Below the pieces are notes generated by a model. That model searched no databases. It had not been told where the DNA came from and saw nothing but the letters and a program-made list of their open reading frames with translations. DNA of 62,000 bases, taken from NCBI GenBank assembly GCA_012295275.1, contig CM022670.1:22481755-22543754 (forward strand), read 5' to 3'. This document shows positions 49,801-61,971 of the stretch, one piece after another. The stretch comes from Chrysomallon squamiferum. Taxonomy: Eukaryota > Mollusca > Gastropoda > Neomphalida > Peltospiridae. Position numbers and translations under genes: made by a program. Every line of letters starts with the position of its first letter. Position 1 is the stretch's first letter.

Positions 49801-50813
49801 TAAAAACATAACTGGGTAACGTATTGTCTTTCATTCAGAAAAAATTCAGCATTTCATTCAGTTTTTCAAGTATGAAACAAGATATCCCTGGTAATGGAAT
49901 ACGTCGATTCCCCTTGTGATGTCATTGTTAACAATAATATTATGTTATAGTCCTTGACCGCCATTACTTGAGGTAAGAACCCAATCAGAACCTGATGACT
50001 TCGGATATGAAGGTAGAATATTCCACCGGATTTAGTGACTAGAACAAACTGTTTCTGATGGAAGCTTGATAAAAATTACTCTACCCGTGACGTCTCCAAA
50101 AAGTACGTTTTCCTCCCATTTCTAATTAAGACTTGATCAAGATATGAAGTTAATTCAGAAATTAGATATATATACTGACTCAGTGTTATTAATTGCGTTC
50201 TTGTAATGCGACCGATTTCTCAATATATATCCTATTCCAGATTTTAGGCGTCTATGAACATTATCAAAATGCGAAAAGACAGGAATGATAATAATTAGAC
50301 CAAATGTCTGTGCTGCTTTGTTTTAAAGCCGCAGTGCTATCTGTCTCTTGCAGGACCTGTGCCAGTGGTCCTGTAACAGGCGTCAGAACAAGCTAGACGT
50401 GTGTTCAGTTATTGCGGTACTGGAGCAATTCACTAATTGGATTTTTCTTTAATCTCTCGGTGATCTTCGAACCTTTTCTCATTTACGAGGAAGGAATTTG
50501 CGATACGGGAGTTCTCGAGAGGACGAAACCACAAAATTTATCAAAGTAATGTAGCTTGTAATAAACAGAAAAACTCAGTCGTAATATTTCTGTGAAAGAT
50601 CTTTGTACTTGCTATTCTCACAAGATTTGCCTTGGTGATAAACCAGACTCTGTAATTAATATATATATCTATATATTTATTTGTTTATGTCTTGGATGTC
50701 CAAAAACAAAAACCTTAAAGAAGCATAATAAAAAAGAAAATTTAAAAAAAGAACAACAATAATAATAGTCACTAAGCAATTTGTCATGTTAATATTTGAT
50801 TAAATAACAATTA
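46820..50813. other. Long AT-rich non-coding stretch
   Basis: Short (AT)n at 47037-47055, poly-A 48154-48176, and unique DNA. A decayed tRNA-like start at 47602 and two exon-sized acceptor/donor pairs (48333-48373, 49951-49972) are noted elsewhere. No gene can be supported. Confidence 0.5.
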
Positions 50814-50826
50814 CAACAACAACAAT

Positions 50827-50871
<45 letters not shown>

Positions 50872-50909
50872 AATAATAATAATAAATAAATAAATAAATA
50901 AATAAATAG
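50814..50909. repeat. (AAC)n-(AAT)n-(AAAT)n compound microsatellite
   Basis: AAC triplets to about 50870, then AAT and AAAT units. Confidence 0.93.
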
Positions 50910-51099
50910 ACAGGCAAATTTGTGTTGCCTGAATAAAAAGATTTACCACCCCATGCATTGTTCGTACCTTATTCATGTACATGGCTTGAATATGAATTAT
51001 AAATTGAATTGCTTTGAAAATTCACGAATGCTGGGATGTTAATTAAATTTAAACACTCTCGTTATTCATTCGTGTAGTTCTGTAGTATTTCACTCAATG

Positions 51100-51540
51100 A
51101 AACAGCCCGAAATCAAGGTTTGTTACTGCTGCTGTTATTCGATACTGCAGACATGTTATCTGCGTAACCTCGATAAGTTCGCTGTACGGTAACATGGGCT
51201 CACAATGCATGTATTCGACCGTGTTTCCATTGTTAGCTGCAGGTATGTATGTAACACTGCATGTCGCACAGACGTGGGAATAATGCTTGTGACAGATATT
51301 GGCTGATCACGGTGCGTGAACAATAAGCACTGACCTGAAGGTGTGGTTTTAAGTGCACGTCGTTTTGACGGTGGTTCGCACGACGTAAGTCCACGCTGAA
51401 CAGATTAAGCAGATCCGCTCCACTCGACAGGCGATGTCACAACAAAATATCGTCGGCTGTTTGTAAAATCCTGCTTGATTAGTCATATCAGGCAAACGAG
51501 TTTACCTGTGACATCCTCGACAGTTTTAAATATCTTCCCT
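51100..51540. promoter_or_regulatory. GC-richer unique block upstream of a candidate gene start
   Basis: Simple-repeat-free, CpG-bearing DNA 220-660 bp upstream of the 51761 ATG. It contains a small inverted repeat ACGTCGT (51357-51363) / ACGACGT (51380-51386) and TTCGCACGAC|GTAAGT, a possible donor for a non-coding first exon. A promoter or 5' UTR exon would fit. Confidence 0.28.
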
Positions 51541-51760
51541 AAGATAAAAAACATACTCTCTGCTCAAAAAGAAAAAAAAAAAAAAAAAATAAAATAAACA
51601 AATGTTTCACCATTACGTTTAACGAAAGGTGATACTGTGTGTTTGGAGGTTCGTCGCAGGAGGTAATATATTCGAGTTTATCACACGGATGTAAACAGCT
51701 GTAAGGGTAAATGGAGGTCGTATTACAGCAAGGTGTTTGAATTTTTTCTTTACTAATAAC

Positions 51761-51948
51761 ATGGATACTGATGGTGAAGTAATATGCGAGAAGGTTTCGA
51801 GGATTTCTCGATCTCCGCCTTCAGAGGGTAGGACGAGAAAGTCTGTCAGGATAGAAGAACCGAAGAGACAGAGAAGACCCAGCTCTGAAAACCGGCAACA
51901 GCAGATGACGCCAGACGAAGGTACTTGGGGCATTTTAACCCCGAACAG
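51761..51948 (+). CDS. Candidate first coding exon, basic/polar N-terminus, unidentified
   Basis: ATG with A at -3 and G at +4 opens 62 codons ending at AACAG|GTAAAA (phase 2); without splicing the frame ends at once in TAA. Starts MDTDGEVICEKVSRISRSPP, followed by an Arg/Ser/Glu-rich, disordered-type stretch (RTRKSVRIEEPKRQRRPSSE) and PDEGTWGILTPN. The SRSPP and RRPSS motifs look like kinase sites. Composition and GC differ clearly from the flanks. I do not recognise the protein. The minus strand is also open but hydrophobic and lacks signals. Confidence 0.45.
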
Positions 51949-53509
51949 GTAAAACTAAATATGTGTAGCTTAAAGGCAGGTACAAAGAGGTTCGGTTGTG
52001 GTTCGACTCGCTAGCTGAATTCTCTGTTTTGAATGCACGTTCAACATTAAGGATAAAAGAACTTGCTTGTCTGGTTTTCATGACATAATTATGAAATGTC
52101 TGACTCGACATGTTGTTGACAGCAGGCCTTCACCACTATCAGTTCGTTCACCTCTCTTCTTATTTTATATATATATATATATATATATATTTCTCTCTTC
52201 CTCTTCCTTTCTCTTTAAGAAGAATAGCCTCTAAAGTAATACAAATGTAATTTTGCATATAGCTTTAAAAGCTGAATATTAGAATATATTTTGTCTCAGT
52301 ATTAATTTTATTATTATTATTTTTGCAATAATCTGTCTGCACGTACATTTGTGTGTGCACGTGTATATGTGATTCTGGTGCCAATAAAAGTAATATTTAG
52401 GTTAACGAACTAAATTTCAAGTCTACCAAATCAAAAATGTCAATGGATTGGAGTAAACAGTAGTGCTGATTCTGCTGATTTCACGGGGAAATATTCAGCT
52501 CAGTTCAAATGCTGTTTATTCGTTTTATATAGATCTATAATTACGATAAAGCTTATTGGACACTAGTCTGGTCTGTAGTGGTTCAGTTTAAAAGCACGAC
52601 TCGAGAGTATCGATTTATATCTGACGAAGCCACATATGTGCATATTATAATATCGAGAAAATATGTGAAATATTTATATGACATGTACAGTATGTATTAA
52701 CACATCGAGGAAGTATGTAAAATATTTGTATCGATGTATACATGTATAGCAAAGCTGAATCATATTTTTACTAATGTTTATACAGAAATACTGAGAGAAT
52801 ATAAATATTACCGGTAGTAGTACAATAATATTTTATTAGACATAAATGAATATAAAAGACTGCCAGAGAGAATGTCGTTGGATATATGGAAGAATGTACA
52901 TAAAATTATGCATGGATGGCTATGTAAGAAAATGGATGAAGTAATGTAGATTAAAATCTAACAAAGGAAACATTTTGCACATCGTTACACTGATAACAAT
53001 AATTTGAATTTAAAAAAATATTTTTCAAGAAGTCTGAATAACAGATTACGAATACTGTTTTACTGTTAGAGATACAATCGCAGGGTTGCATATTAAGTGT
53101 TTTGGCAGGTTCTCCTATATCGTGTCCCCCACAAGATATCAACAGTGTACAGTTACAACATGTTTACGATTGCGTGAGGCTGTATAAACAGAGCTGCTAT
53201 TGTTACAGCGCTGTAAATCAATAATCTGATAGCTGTAATTAACAGCTCTCTAATTATACGTTGTCTGACTGTAGGCATAGAGCCATTGTTCAAGACAATC
53301 TACGCCTTCTTGGGGGTTTTTTCTTATACTTTTTTTTTATTTATTATTTATCTAGATGATAAGTTATTTTGTTGGCAATTTCATGAGACATCAGTGTACA
53401 GAATTTATAAAAGTCTTGGTGTATTATAGCTTACCACAACAATGTACATGAATGAACAGATTATTTTAGCAACTATTAATATTTCTACCACTATCTTAAT
53501 TATTTTTGC
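51949..53509. other. AT-rich non-coding
   Basis: (AT)n 52168-52191. Between 52630 and 52950 a roughly 50-bp motif (ATCGAGAAAATATGTGAAAT / ATCGAGGAAGTATGTAAAAT) recurs in degenerate form. No gene supported. Confidence 0.5.
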
Positions 53510-53665
53510 TTTTAGCACTACTACTACTACTACTAATAATAATAATATTATTATTATTATTACCACTATTTCTACTAACGCGAGCACCATTGTATCATCA
53601 TTGTTTATTATTATTTTATTTTTATTATTTTATTATTATTAGTAGTAGTAGTAGTAGTAGTAGTT
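53510..53665. repeat. (ACT)/(AAT)/(ATT)/(AGT)n compound repeat
   Basis: Successive trinucleotide blocks, partly self-complementary (ACT...AGT, AAT...ATT). Confidence 0.88.
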
Positions 53666-54779
53666 ATTTTAAATTGTGCAGTTAACAAACTGCTTCCATG
53701 ATGGCCGATCTTTTGGAAATTTGTGAAGTGTTCTAACATCTTTTAGTGCAGTCATATAAGGTGTAGATGTTTACCTTTTTCTTTTCTTTTTTTTTAATTT
53801 TTTTTTTAAATTTAAAACAGAAACAGGTGGGTGAAAAATCGATTACTTTTGACGTACCATTGTTTTCAATATTACTTCTGCTTTCATAGCGACCATACCT
53901 AATTGTTTTGAATTGAACTTGTGTGAAGTCGCATTTGGTTATGTAACACTTTGCTTGCTGGTGGTTTTACAAAATGTGTATCGATTATTGCGAATATAGT
54001 AAAAACCAACCATCGGATGAAAACAAAATTTTGTAGGGTTGATATGTATTATGAATGGGGGTACAAAGCAATAGTCTAATATATTTTTCATGTTTATTGC
54101 TCTTTAAGGGAAGCCATCATACCTTTGTTGTGTGTCATTACTGGGTTCATGAGAACAATAGCAATCAACAAAACTAAATTTTAGTTGAAAAAAAAAAGTT
54201 AAAATAAAAAACCTTTTTTAACTGAGTTGGTAAGCATTTCAAATTTAGGTTTTGTCCACAATTCTGATTAAGGTGTTGACTTTTCTACAGTGGAGTTTTG
54301 TAATTAGGGTTTTGTCCTGTGGAGTTTTTTCACGATCTATCTTCATCATCTTAATAAAAATCTCATTTTCCTAGTCATATCTATCATTTGAAAAGATCAT
54401 ATTTTTAAAAATAACTATTTGTTGAGAACACTAAAGAAGAAACCAGGTTCAGATATTTCAGTGGCAGATAAATGACACCAAGTCAAGTAATATACTTAAG
54501 TAAATAAGAAAAGCCCTTATAGCGCCTACTGTTTACAACAGTTTTCTTTATCTTTTAAATGTAAAACTGACCTTTACTATTTTATTCATACTCTGGACTT
54601 TTTAGCTTTGTTTATTGCACAACGATCTTAACATATGGAATGTAATATGCGGGCAGATAAGAAAATGTCAACCTGATATTTTTACATCGTTGTTCGTAAT
54701 GCGCATAGGTCAAACAACATGCAAGCTGTAACAGTAAATTGCTGTTATTATGTCGTGTTTTTAACGGAGCACTTCGTTT
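53666..54779. other. AT-rich non-coding
   Basis: Unique AT-rich DNA, no gene supported. Confidence 0.55.
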
Positions 54780-54787
54780 ACCGTTAC

Positions 54788-54846
54788 TTCAAAGGTCCCA
54801 CCCACAGGTCAGAGTAGCCCAGTAGCAGGGTGTGACCTGTCTGACC
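54788..54846. promoter_or_regulatory. Cluster of nuclear-receptor-type half sites
   Basis: Within 60 bp: CAAAGGTCC, then ACAGGTCA (54804-54811), its exact inverse TGACCTGT (54833-54840) 21 bp later, and TGACCC directly after. AGGTCA-type half sites are bound by nuclear receptors. The wide spacing is unusual, so function is inferred and uncertain. Confidence 0.3.
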
Positions 54847-55675
54847 CCGTTTCCATTGTTATTATTATTTTTTTAAATTTTGAATTACATTTCGCAACAC
54901 CTCAGTGATTCTTTTTAATGCATTGCGTTACATCTTTAAATGTATATTAATGAAAACATGACGTACATCCTCTTTACGAAATCCGGATGTGTTCCTGAGA
55001 TATAAAGTTATTATTTTGTGGAAGAAATACGACATATTCAAACTGTTTAGTTTAGAATTTAAACCCCTAATTGTCTGTCATTGTTTTAAATGGGATTGAA
55101 CACTGTAAAAATGCATTAGTCTGGCTTTTTGTGAAACTGAATGATAACTATCAAAACAAAACATCATGTTTACAGACCAATACAATGATATATATATTAA
55201 AAATAATTAAAATCTGTGTACAGAAGTTTCCAGATAGGAATAGTTTTCAGGCGACAACAAAGAAATTATTGATTAATCATAATGAGTGTTTTATAAATAA
55301 CAAATATTGAATTTACTCTTATTTTTCATGGTTTTCCACATGAAAAGAACTCTGTGACGACGACTACGTGATAATTTACACGGTAAATACTAATGCCGTG
55401 ATCATGTATGCCGTTCTGCATCCCGCTAACTGTGACGAGAATAAATTAGGACGTCGACAAAAAGCGAAAATCTGCGACAGGCACGAAACTGACAAATTAT
55501 AGATGTACATTTTTCACAGATAACAGTGAAGTCGGCGGCGAGGTGTGTGTCTGTTGAAAGGGTTTTATACCTGCTTTCGTGTGCTTGTATCTTTCTTTTG
55601 TTTGCACAGTCAAGCCCGCCTCTCTTATGTACCTTGAGAGATCGGAAACCGCGTTATGAATTTTGTTCCTGTTTG
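54847..55675. other. Non-coding
   Basis: Unique DNA, CpG-bearing at 55350-55570. No gene supported. Confidence 0.5.
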
Positions 55676-55795
55676 TAATAGTAGTAGTAGTAGTGAAAGC
55701 AATAGTGGTGGGAACTGTTGTTGTAGTAGTGATTAGTAGTTGTTGTATTAAAGTTAATAACAGTGTGTGTTTGTGTGTGTGTATGTGTGTGTGGT
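55676..55795. repeat. (TAG)n and (TG)n repeats
   Basis: TAG/TTG triplets to 55745 then (TG)n 55763-55793. Confidence 0.9.
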
Positions 55796-56217
55796 AAGTA
55801 TGCAACGTCTAATGAACATTTGTAAACATTTTATTTGTAATATTTGATTTAAAATCGGAAACTCTTTTAAATTTTGTTTTTCATTACCATACCGTACAGT
55901 TTTAACATTTCTTCTTTTTTTCTCTCTCTCTCTTCTGTTGTTTTGTAAACAACACATTTATTTTTTAAACAGCGCCTTACTTTTACCTTTCATTTCACCA
56001 GCTGTTATGACATACCATCATACTCTTTACATACTCTTCTGGAGCTTAATTATATCAGCGCATCTTGTAAACCGCTAAAGTTTTGAAGGTTTGCCAACTT
56101 GAAACGTCACGGCGACTGCGAAATTATTTTCAATAGAAGCGGTTATCACGTTAAAGGTCCACGTTTTAGGTTAGCATGTCCTGGTAATTGGAGGGAAAAA
56201 CTGTCAGGAGTTGTAAA

Positions 56218-56251
56218 ATGATACAGGAAAGCGTGCGTGCGTCAATGTGCG
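56218..56251 (+). CDS. Candidate short first coding exon (weak)
   Basis: ATG, then IQESVRASMC, ending at TGCG|GTAAGT. CpG-bearing (GCGTGCGTGCGTC). Eleven codons are far too few to judge; the donor is the only real support. Confidence 0.15.
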
Positions 56252-57227
56252 GTAAGTTCTTTAGGGTTCATCAAAGCAAACCGAGCGCATATATAAATGA
56301 CATTGACATTGAAACGAACATATGTGGCAAGTTCAAATACAATTACTCTATATATTGATTGCACCGGTGTTTATGAATCGCTTAAGGCGGGTTTACACAC
56401 TGCGATTTCAATAAACCAAACTTGGTTGACCTGCCTCATCATCTAAAACGATACCTTAGGCTCGTAAAAAAAAAATATATATATATATATATAAAATAAT
56501 AAAATAAAAAAAAAATCCCATGACGTCTTAACATTTCAGAGCCTTATCGTTTATAATTGTGTAATATATTTAGTCAGTAATTTTATTTAAACTGCCTCCT
56601 TATCTTACAGTGTAAGAGATAGGTGGGTTGTAAAATAGCACATTTTAATAATGTTTATAACCACGTAATATATTTCATTCAGAAGCTCCCTTATTTATGC
56701 TAGGCTTTATCTATAAATGAAATTGATAGCTTGGTTGTTAGACTTCGTTTCAAATCTAAAACAATTACCTTCGAAGAAAAGTAAAGACTGTTAAAAGGCT
56801 GTGATAAATAAAATACATTTAACTCACTGTTAACCCTAGGATAATTATGCTGTTGTGTTAAGAATGTTAGCAATCTAGTACAAACCGAGAAAGTAGTTGA
56901 AGTTATCACAACATGAACCGCCTCACAAATATCAAGAGTTGGCTGAACAACAAACGATATTAGAGATCGTTAGTACAAGTTTTACTGTGAGAATGTGCCA
57001 TCAGATACCTGAATCGAACAATACGCGCTGGGCTGGCGACATGCTGTCTGTACAAGCTGGTACACACTTGTACACATCGTGTGTTGTGTGTGGAATGTTC
57101 AGATTTGTACCGATATCACTTTTTTTTTAAAGCTCCATTTATAACAAATTATATGAATAACAAGTGACACATTTATACGTCCATTTGAATTATTCCGTTT
57201 TGAAGAATTCAGTATTTTCTTTTTAAA
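56252..57227. other. Non-coding
   Basis: Includes (AT)n near 56473-56492 and GGCGGGTTTACACACTGCGA near 56388, a phrase I associate with dispersed repeats. A plus-strand open frame at 56897-57130 has no supporting signal. Confidence 0.45.
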
Positions 57228-57254
57228 CTATTTGTTTGTTTGTTTGTTTGTTTG

Positions 57255-57293
<39 letters not shown>

Positions 57294-57331
57294 TTTTTTT
57301 TAAAATTACATTTTTTTTTGTATTATATATT

Positions 57332-57416
<85 letters not shown>

Positions 57417-57423
57417 ATGTGTG
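57228..57423. repeat. (TTTG)n-(ATT)n-(TC)n-(GT)n compound microsatellite
   Basis: TTTG units 57228-57256, ATT 57257-57291, poly-T, (TC)n 57334-57400, (GT)n 57401-57423. Confidence 0.95.
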
Positions 57424-59789
57424 CGCGCGTGATATACGCCCTCTTATGATCTGACTCAGGTTTTTGTTACGTTTGTTTAATGAATCTGTAAACAAATTTG
57501 CCTGGCAGCTGAAGAAAACCCATCAATAATGAACAGTAAAACAAAAAACAAAAAAACAAAAACTGAATAAAAAAGAAAGACGAAGAAAAAGAATTATAAC
57601 CCCCCAATAAAACCAACAACAACAACAAAAAAAAACCCACAAAAAAACCCACAAAAAAAACCAAACAACAGTTGTGCTTGTTTATATTGACACTCTTTAA
57701 ATAACTGTACATTCTTTTCACTTGTTTACTTCTTTCTGGTGTTGATGAATGCTTTAAAACACACGTCAGTTAATAGTGTTTCTCTCATACATCATTGTCT
57801 AGTACAGTAATTGTCAAATCGATAGAGCACTTGTAAAATCGAAACTGTGTCTACTGAATACGTTACTGACACTTAACCTGTCGTCGTATTGTACTGTCAA
57901 GAATACAGACATATTAGTAATCACTGTTCAAACTGTGGAAACATGATGGTTTTGTTTTTTTCGCGTTGTTTTGCAGGTACAAAAAAACATACTGTTTACA
58001 CCATATTACACTGAAAATACATTAAACCACACCATCTAATGCCACATGCTATCACAACCATACAATACATATACGTATATTTACATACGTACTTTAACTT
58101 GAATATTTGCATACATAGCATGCTGGTCAGGGCTAAAAAGTAGTGACACATCGAGAAGTACTACACAATTGTTGCCTTTGGCTCGAGTAACTACAAAAGA
58201 AATAAAAAGAAAAGTAAGTCTCAAATATTCTGGAAAGTAACTCTTACTCGTTAATTGCTAGAGAGATAATCGCATAGTTTACCGAGCAAAGAAAATCGAT
58301 GTTTATGGAAATAAAAAGTCGACACATATCACGAAAAGTCCCGAAGTCTTAGCTGCTTTCATTGATCGGGGTGTTGATTGTACCATAAATCGTTGATGGT
58401 ATTTTTTGCTTCGTGGAACATTTCAAGTCAGCACGAAGGTTTGGTGAAAAGATATTAAAAAAAAAAATGATACTACAATAAACAGGACACGGGAATGCCA
58501 TTTTATCTCAGATAACGGCGTGTTATAGCAACTGACCATTTCTGGTTTGGGTGATAAAAAATTCGAAATCGTTTTCCGTCGTGGGCGTGAAAGAAACAGC
58601 GAACGGAAACAATATGAGTTATATCTTATTTCACCTGTTAATTAGTTTTCACTTCAAGGTCAGCAAGACCTCCAGAACATGACTTTTGTTTATATGTGTG
58701 TTTGTGTTTAAGTGTCAGTGTGTATTTTTGTTTACTTTGTATACCGGTATATATCTGTTTATGTGTATATCTCTGTGCGCGGTGAAACAACAAATATAAA
58801 TTTATTAAAAATGTCTACATATGCACTTTTGAATATCGTTTATTTTTTTCTATCCTATACATAACAAATGAATTAAATTGTTGTAAAATGAATTCCCCTG
58901 AATTGTAAGGCTTAAAACTAAAAAATGCATTGTTTTTTTTTTTTTTTTTTTATATATATATATATTTATAAAATTAGTAATACAACAAATGTCAGTTTGA
59001 AGTTAATTAAGTTTATCATGTCACAATACATTAGATCTAAATCTCCTGAATCTGTCTGTTCGAATGACTGGTTGAATAAGAAGGAATTACAATAACACCT
59101 GCCCGTTAAAATTACCAAGCATCAAAATGGAACCCCCATTTGCTTCCTGGCATAGTAGTGTATTTCAGCCAAGCACGTGCAGCTATTATTATAATTCACC
59201 ATATTCGTTGCCAGGATTGAGAGGAAAACAGTCACGTGACTAACATGTATCTCAGCAAGGTAAAACAGCTTGTGGAAAAGATGGAATCTTTGAGATTGTG
59301 CCAACTTTAAGATAACATGTTTAAGTGTGGTTAGACTTTTTTTTTTTTTTTTTTTTTTTTTGTTTAACCTCTCTCTAATTTAAAAAACCCAAAATAAAAC
59401 AATTAAGTATCTGTTCCTGCTATGAGCATATTTTATCGTGAACAGTTTGAACTCTTTAAAAAAGCATAAAGCAACAACCTTTAAATTTTATTTTTCTGTA
59501 CCTGGCACGTGCTTAACCTTTACTCTGTGCGTCAGAGAAAGGAAACACATCAGTATATATAAGTAATTAGACATAATTTAATCAAATAGAATACTGAAAC
59601 CGCCTTCATTGTGTTACAGCAAATAACTATCTACCGCTGCTAGATAGAGATTTGGTATCCTACAGATAACTGCTTTTATTTTCTTTTTTTTTTTTTTTTT
59701 TTTTTTCAAAGTTAGGGTTTATCGGTTTAAATAACATTAAACTTCGTAGAATTCAATTATAAAAACAAGATAGACGATGCAAAACTGAA
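57424..59789. other. AT-rich non-coding
   Basis: (CAA)/(ACCC)-type A-rich repeats 57540-57668, poly-T 58931-58950, 59338-59360 and 59681-59706. A strong acceptor TTTTTTCGCGTTGTTTTGCAG at about 57956-57976 is not followed by a convincing exon. No gene supported. Confidence 0.5.
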
Positions 59790-60150
59790 AGACAGTAAGA
59801 TATGAGTACAGTTGTGGCATTCAAACAGACTAAGTAGCATCAACAGATGGACCGAATCAACCTCTGGATGAGGTTCTGCGATATCCTTTGTCATTCATGC
59901 AGAAGTGCAAGCACATGATTTCGAACGTACTGGAACGTTGTTGAAGACGTTGTCCCATTTAATCCTACACATGCTTTACTGGAGCAAGGTCGGCAGATAC
60001 GGAGGTTATGTTTACTTTGCCAAACACTTCATGGATAACGTCGCAGTAAGAGCTCATGCGCAGTCCTGATGAGAGGGGTGCAGTTGTCGGTGAGCATTAA
60101 AATGACATCTGTTCTCAACACAAAGCAGTTGCGTGGTATACGTGTTCTGT
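59790..60150. other. GC-richer unique segment, unidentified
   Basis: Moderate-GC DNA (GGACCGAATCAACCTCTGGATGAGG... region, GGTCGGCAGATACGGAGG) differing from flanks. No long frame and no known motif. It has the look of an old interspersed repeat; identity unknown. Confidence 0.2.
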
Positions 60151-60174
60151 TATTATAACTTGTTCCATCCCAGG

Positions 60175-60352
60175 TCTTTATAAACTGTAACTGTCTTACT
60201 TATTACAACTGACATTTTACATGTTAAGGGTCTTTTTACATTATAAATGTCTGTATACACTATAGCTGTCGTATACAGTGTAACTAACTGTATACACTGT
60301 AACTGTCTGAATAGATTATAACTGTTACACAGATTGTAACTGTCTTTAAACA
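60175..60352. repeat. Degenerate minisatellite, unit about 19 bp
   Basis: Nine or so diverged copies of a core like CACTGTAACTGTCTGTATA, best preserved at 60255-60345 (ACTATAGCTGTCGTATA, AGTGTAACTAACTGTATA, ACTGTAACTGTCTGAATA, ATTGTAACTGTCTTTA). Confidence 0.7.
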
Positions 60353-60461
60353 ATGCCTTTAAGATCTGTAACAGTTGTTTTTATACAATATATCATGACT
60401 TGGAATTATAAAAACCTATGTCTTAGTTATGAGCTCAGTGATGCTATTACTACTACAACTA

Positions 60462-60467
<6 letters not shown>

Positions 60468-60544
<77 letters not shown>
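60468..60544. repeat. (CT)n microsatellite, 77 bp
   Basis: Pure CT dinucleotides. Confidence 0.97.
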
Positions 60545-60550
<6 letters not shown>

Positions 60551-61020
60551 ATTTCCATTAAAAATTATTCAAGTAGAATTTAATTAAAAAGGGGCTTTTG
60601 AAGGAGGCAAAGTTAAAAGTGCACTTTCATAACTTTATAAATATCTTAAATAATTGTATCAAAATATTATTCATCCCCATTATTTTATTATAAACATTCT
60701 TACTCCTCCTGTGGTTAAAAATAAATTATTGAACAACTGTTACGAGGTTTTACAGGTAACACAATAATCGTGTTCACGTTGAATCATCACAGTAACAGGT
60801 GTGGCCATTTCGTACTGTTATTCCCAGAGACGTTGCATGTTCCTTATCTTTGATATAGCGAGGTGTATTTCACCGGAATACCGCGAGTTCTTGGCAGCAT
60901 TCAACGGTGTATTTCTCTGCTAGATGATAGATGCAAGATGTGTGGTAAACGTCAATATGTTACAGCCAGCAAGAGCCAATAAGGATCATATATATGTTAT
61001 TGTTTCTGTCATAGTGTTAA
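60545..61020. other. Non-coding
   Basis: Unique AT-rich DNA; no feature seen. Confidence 0.55.
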
Positions 61021-61452
61021 GCAGATTGCAGAATGGTGGAGTAATATCAGTTGTTTGTAGCATGGTGGCATAATACGTTGTTTGTAACGTAGTGGAATAA
61101 TATCAGTTGTTTGTAGCATGGTGGCATAATAAGCTGTTTGTAATGTAGTGGAATAATATCAGTTGTTTGTAGTTGGTGGCATAATAAGTTGTTTGTAATG
61201 TAGTGGAATAAATTCAGTTGTTTGTAGCATGGTGGCATAATAAGTTGTTTGTAAATTGGCATAATGAGTTGTTTGTAATATAGTGGCATAATAAATTTTT
61301 GTAATATAGTGACATAATAAGTTGTTTGTAATATAGTGACATAATAAATTATTTGTAACATGGTGGCATAATAAATTGTTTATAACATGGTGACATAATA
61401 CATTTTTGTAATATAGTGGCATAATAACAGTTATTAGTATTATGGTGAAATG
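61021..61452. repeat. Minisatellite, unit about 27 bp, about 16 copies
   Basis: Core GTTGTTTGTAACATGGTGGCATAATAA. In the first half, two variants alternate (…GTAGTGGAATAATATCA and …CATGGTGGCATAATAA), giving a 55-bp dimer. From about 61240 on the pattern becomes monomeric, with -GTGACATAATAA variants and short copies. Long frames on the minus strand rich in Thr/Asn/Tyr are repeat artefacts. Confidence 0.92.
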
Positions 61453-61711
61453 TGAGGTGTTTTTGTTCATTCTTTAATTAATCCTCATATTAATGTAATG
61501 AGGTTAATTAGATCTAAGTCACTGATTTAGACGTCTTAATTAAACTTCATGAAATGTTAACTGGAAAACCAGTCTTTTGCAGTTTAACTCACAGAAATAA
61601 AATATACACTAGTGTAGTGTAATACATACAGTGCATTACAAAACTATACAGGACATGTATACTGTATACAGTGTAGTGTCGTGCAAAAAACAGTGCATAG
61701 AATAATACAAA
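61453..61711. other. Non-coding
   Basis: AT-rich DNA with short direct repeats of GTATACAGTG/ACAGTGCAT type (61620-61700). Ends in the left target-site copy of the adjacent MITE. Confidence 0.5.
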
Positions 61712-61971
61712 CAGTGGCGTACAGGGGGGAGCCGAAGAGGCGGTGGCCCCGGGCATCCAAATTCGGGGGGGGGGCATCCACTCAGAAAAAAGAACTTAAT
61801 AAATTTGGTTGATTTATATTTAAATCGAATAAAGTATTTATTTTATGTTTCATCTGTGTTTACATATTCAAAATATCTTCCTTTCTGAGTACTTGGCCTT
61901 AGACTTGAGTCTTTGGGGCATACAATCAAGGAATTGGCCCCGGACATCACCAGTATCTCTGCACGGCACTG
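61712..61971. mobile_element. hAT-like MITE, 260 bp
   Basis: Left end CAGTGGCGTACAGGG and reverse complement of the right end CAGTGCCGTGCAGAG agree at 12 of 15 positions. The flanks AATACAAA (61704-61711) and AGTACAAG (61972-61979) agree at 6 of 8, fitting a degenerate 8-bp target duplication. CAGTGGCGTA-type ends and 8-bp duplications are hallmarks of hAT elements. Inside, GTGGCCCCGGGCATC near the left end recurs in direct orientation as TTGGCCCCGGACATC near the right. A G10 run lies at about 61765-61774. No coding capacity. Confidence 0.8.

Noticed and set aside
49951-49972. 22-nt acceptor/donor pair (GAG|GTAAGA)
   Set aside because: Microexon-sized segments between AG and GTAAGA occur often by chance; no supporting context.
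51995-52012. GGTTCGACTCGC-like box B
   Set aside because: No box A at the right distance and no tRNA fold.
57001-57090. RWAGDMLSV in the 56897-57130 frame, considered as the LINE RT tail RWAGHV motif
   Set aside because: Only four residues match and neighbouring RT tail motifs are absent.
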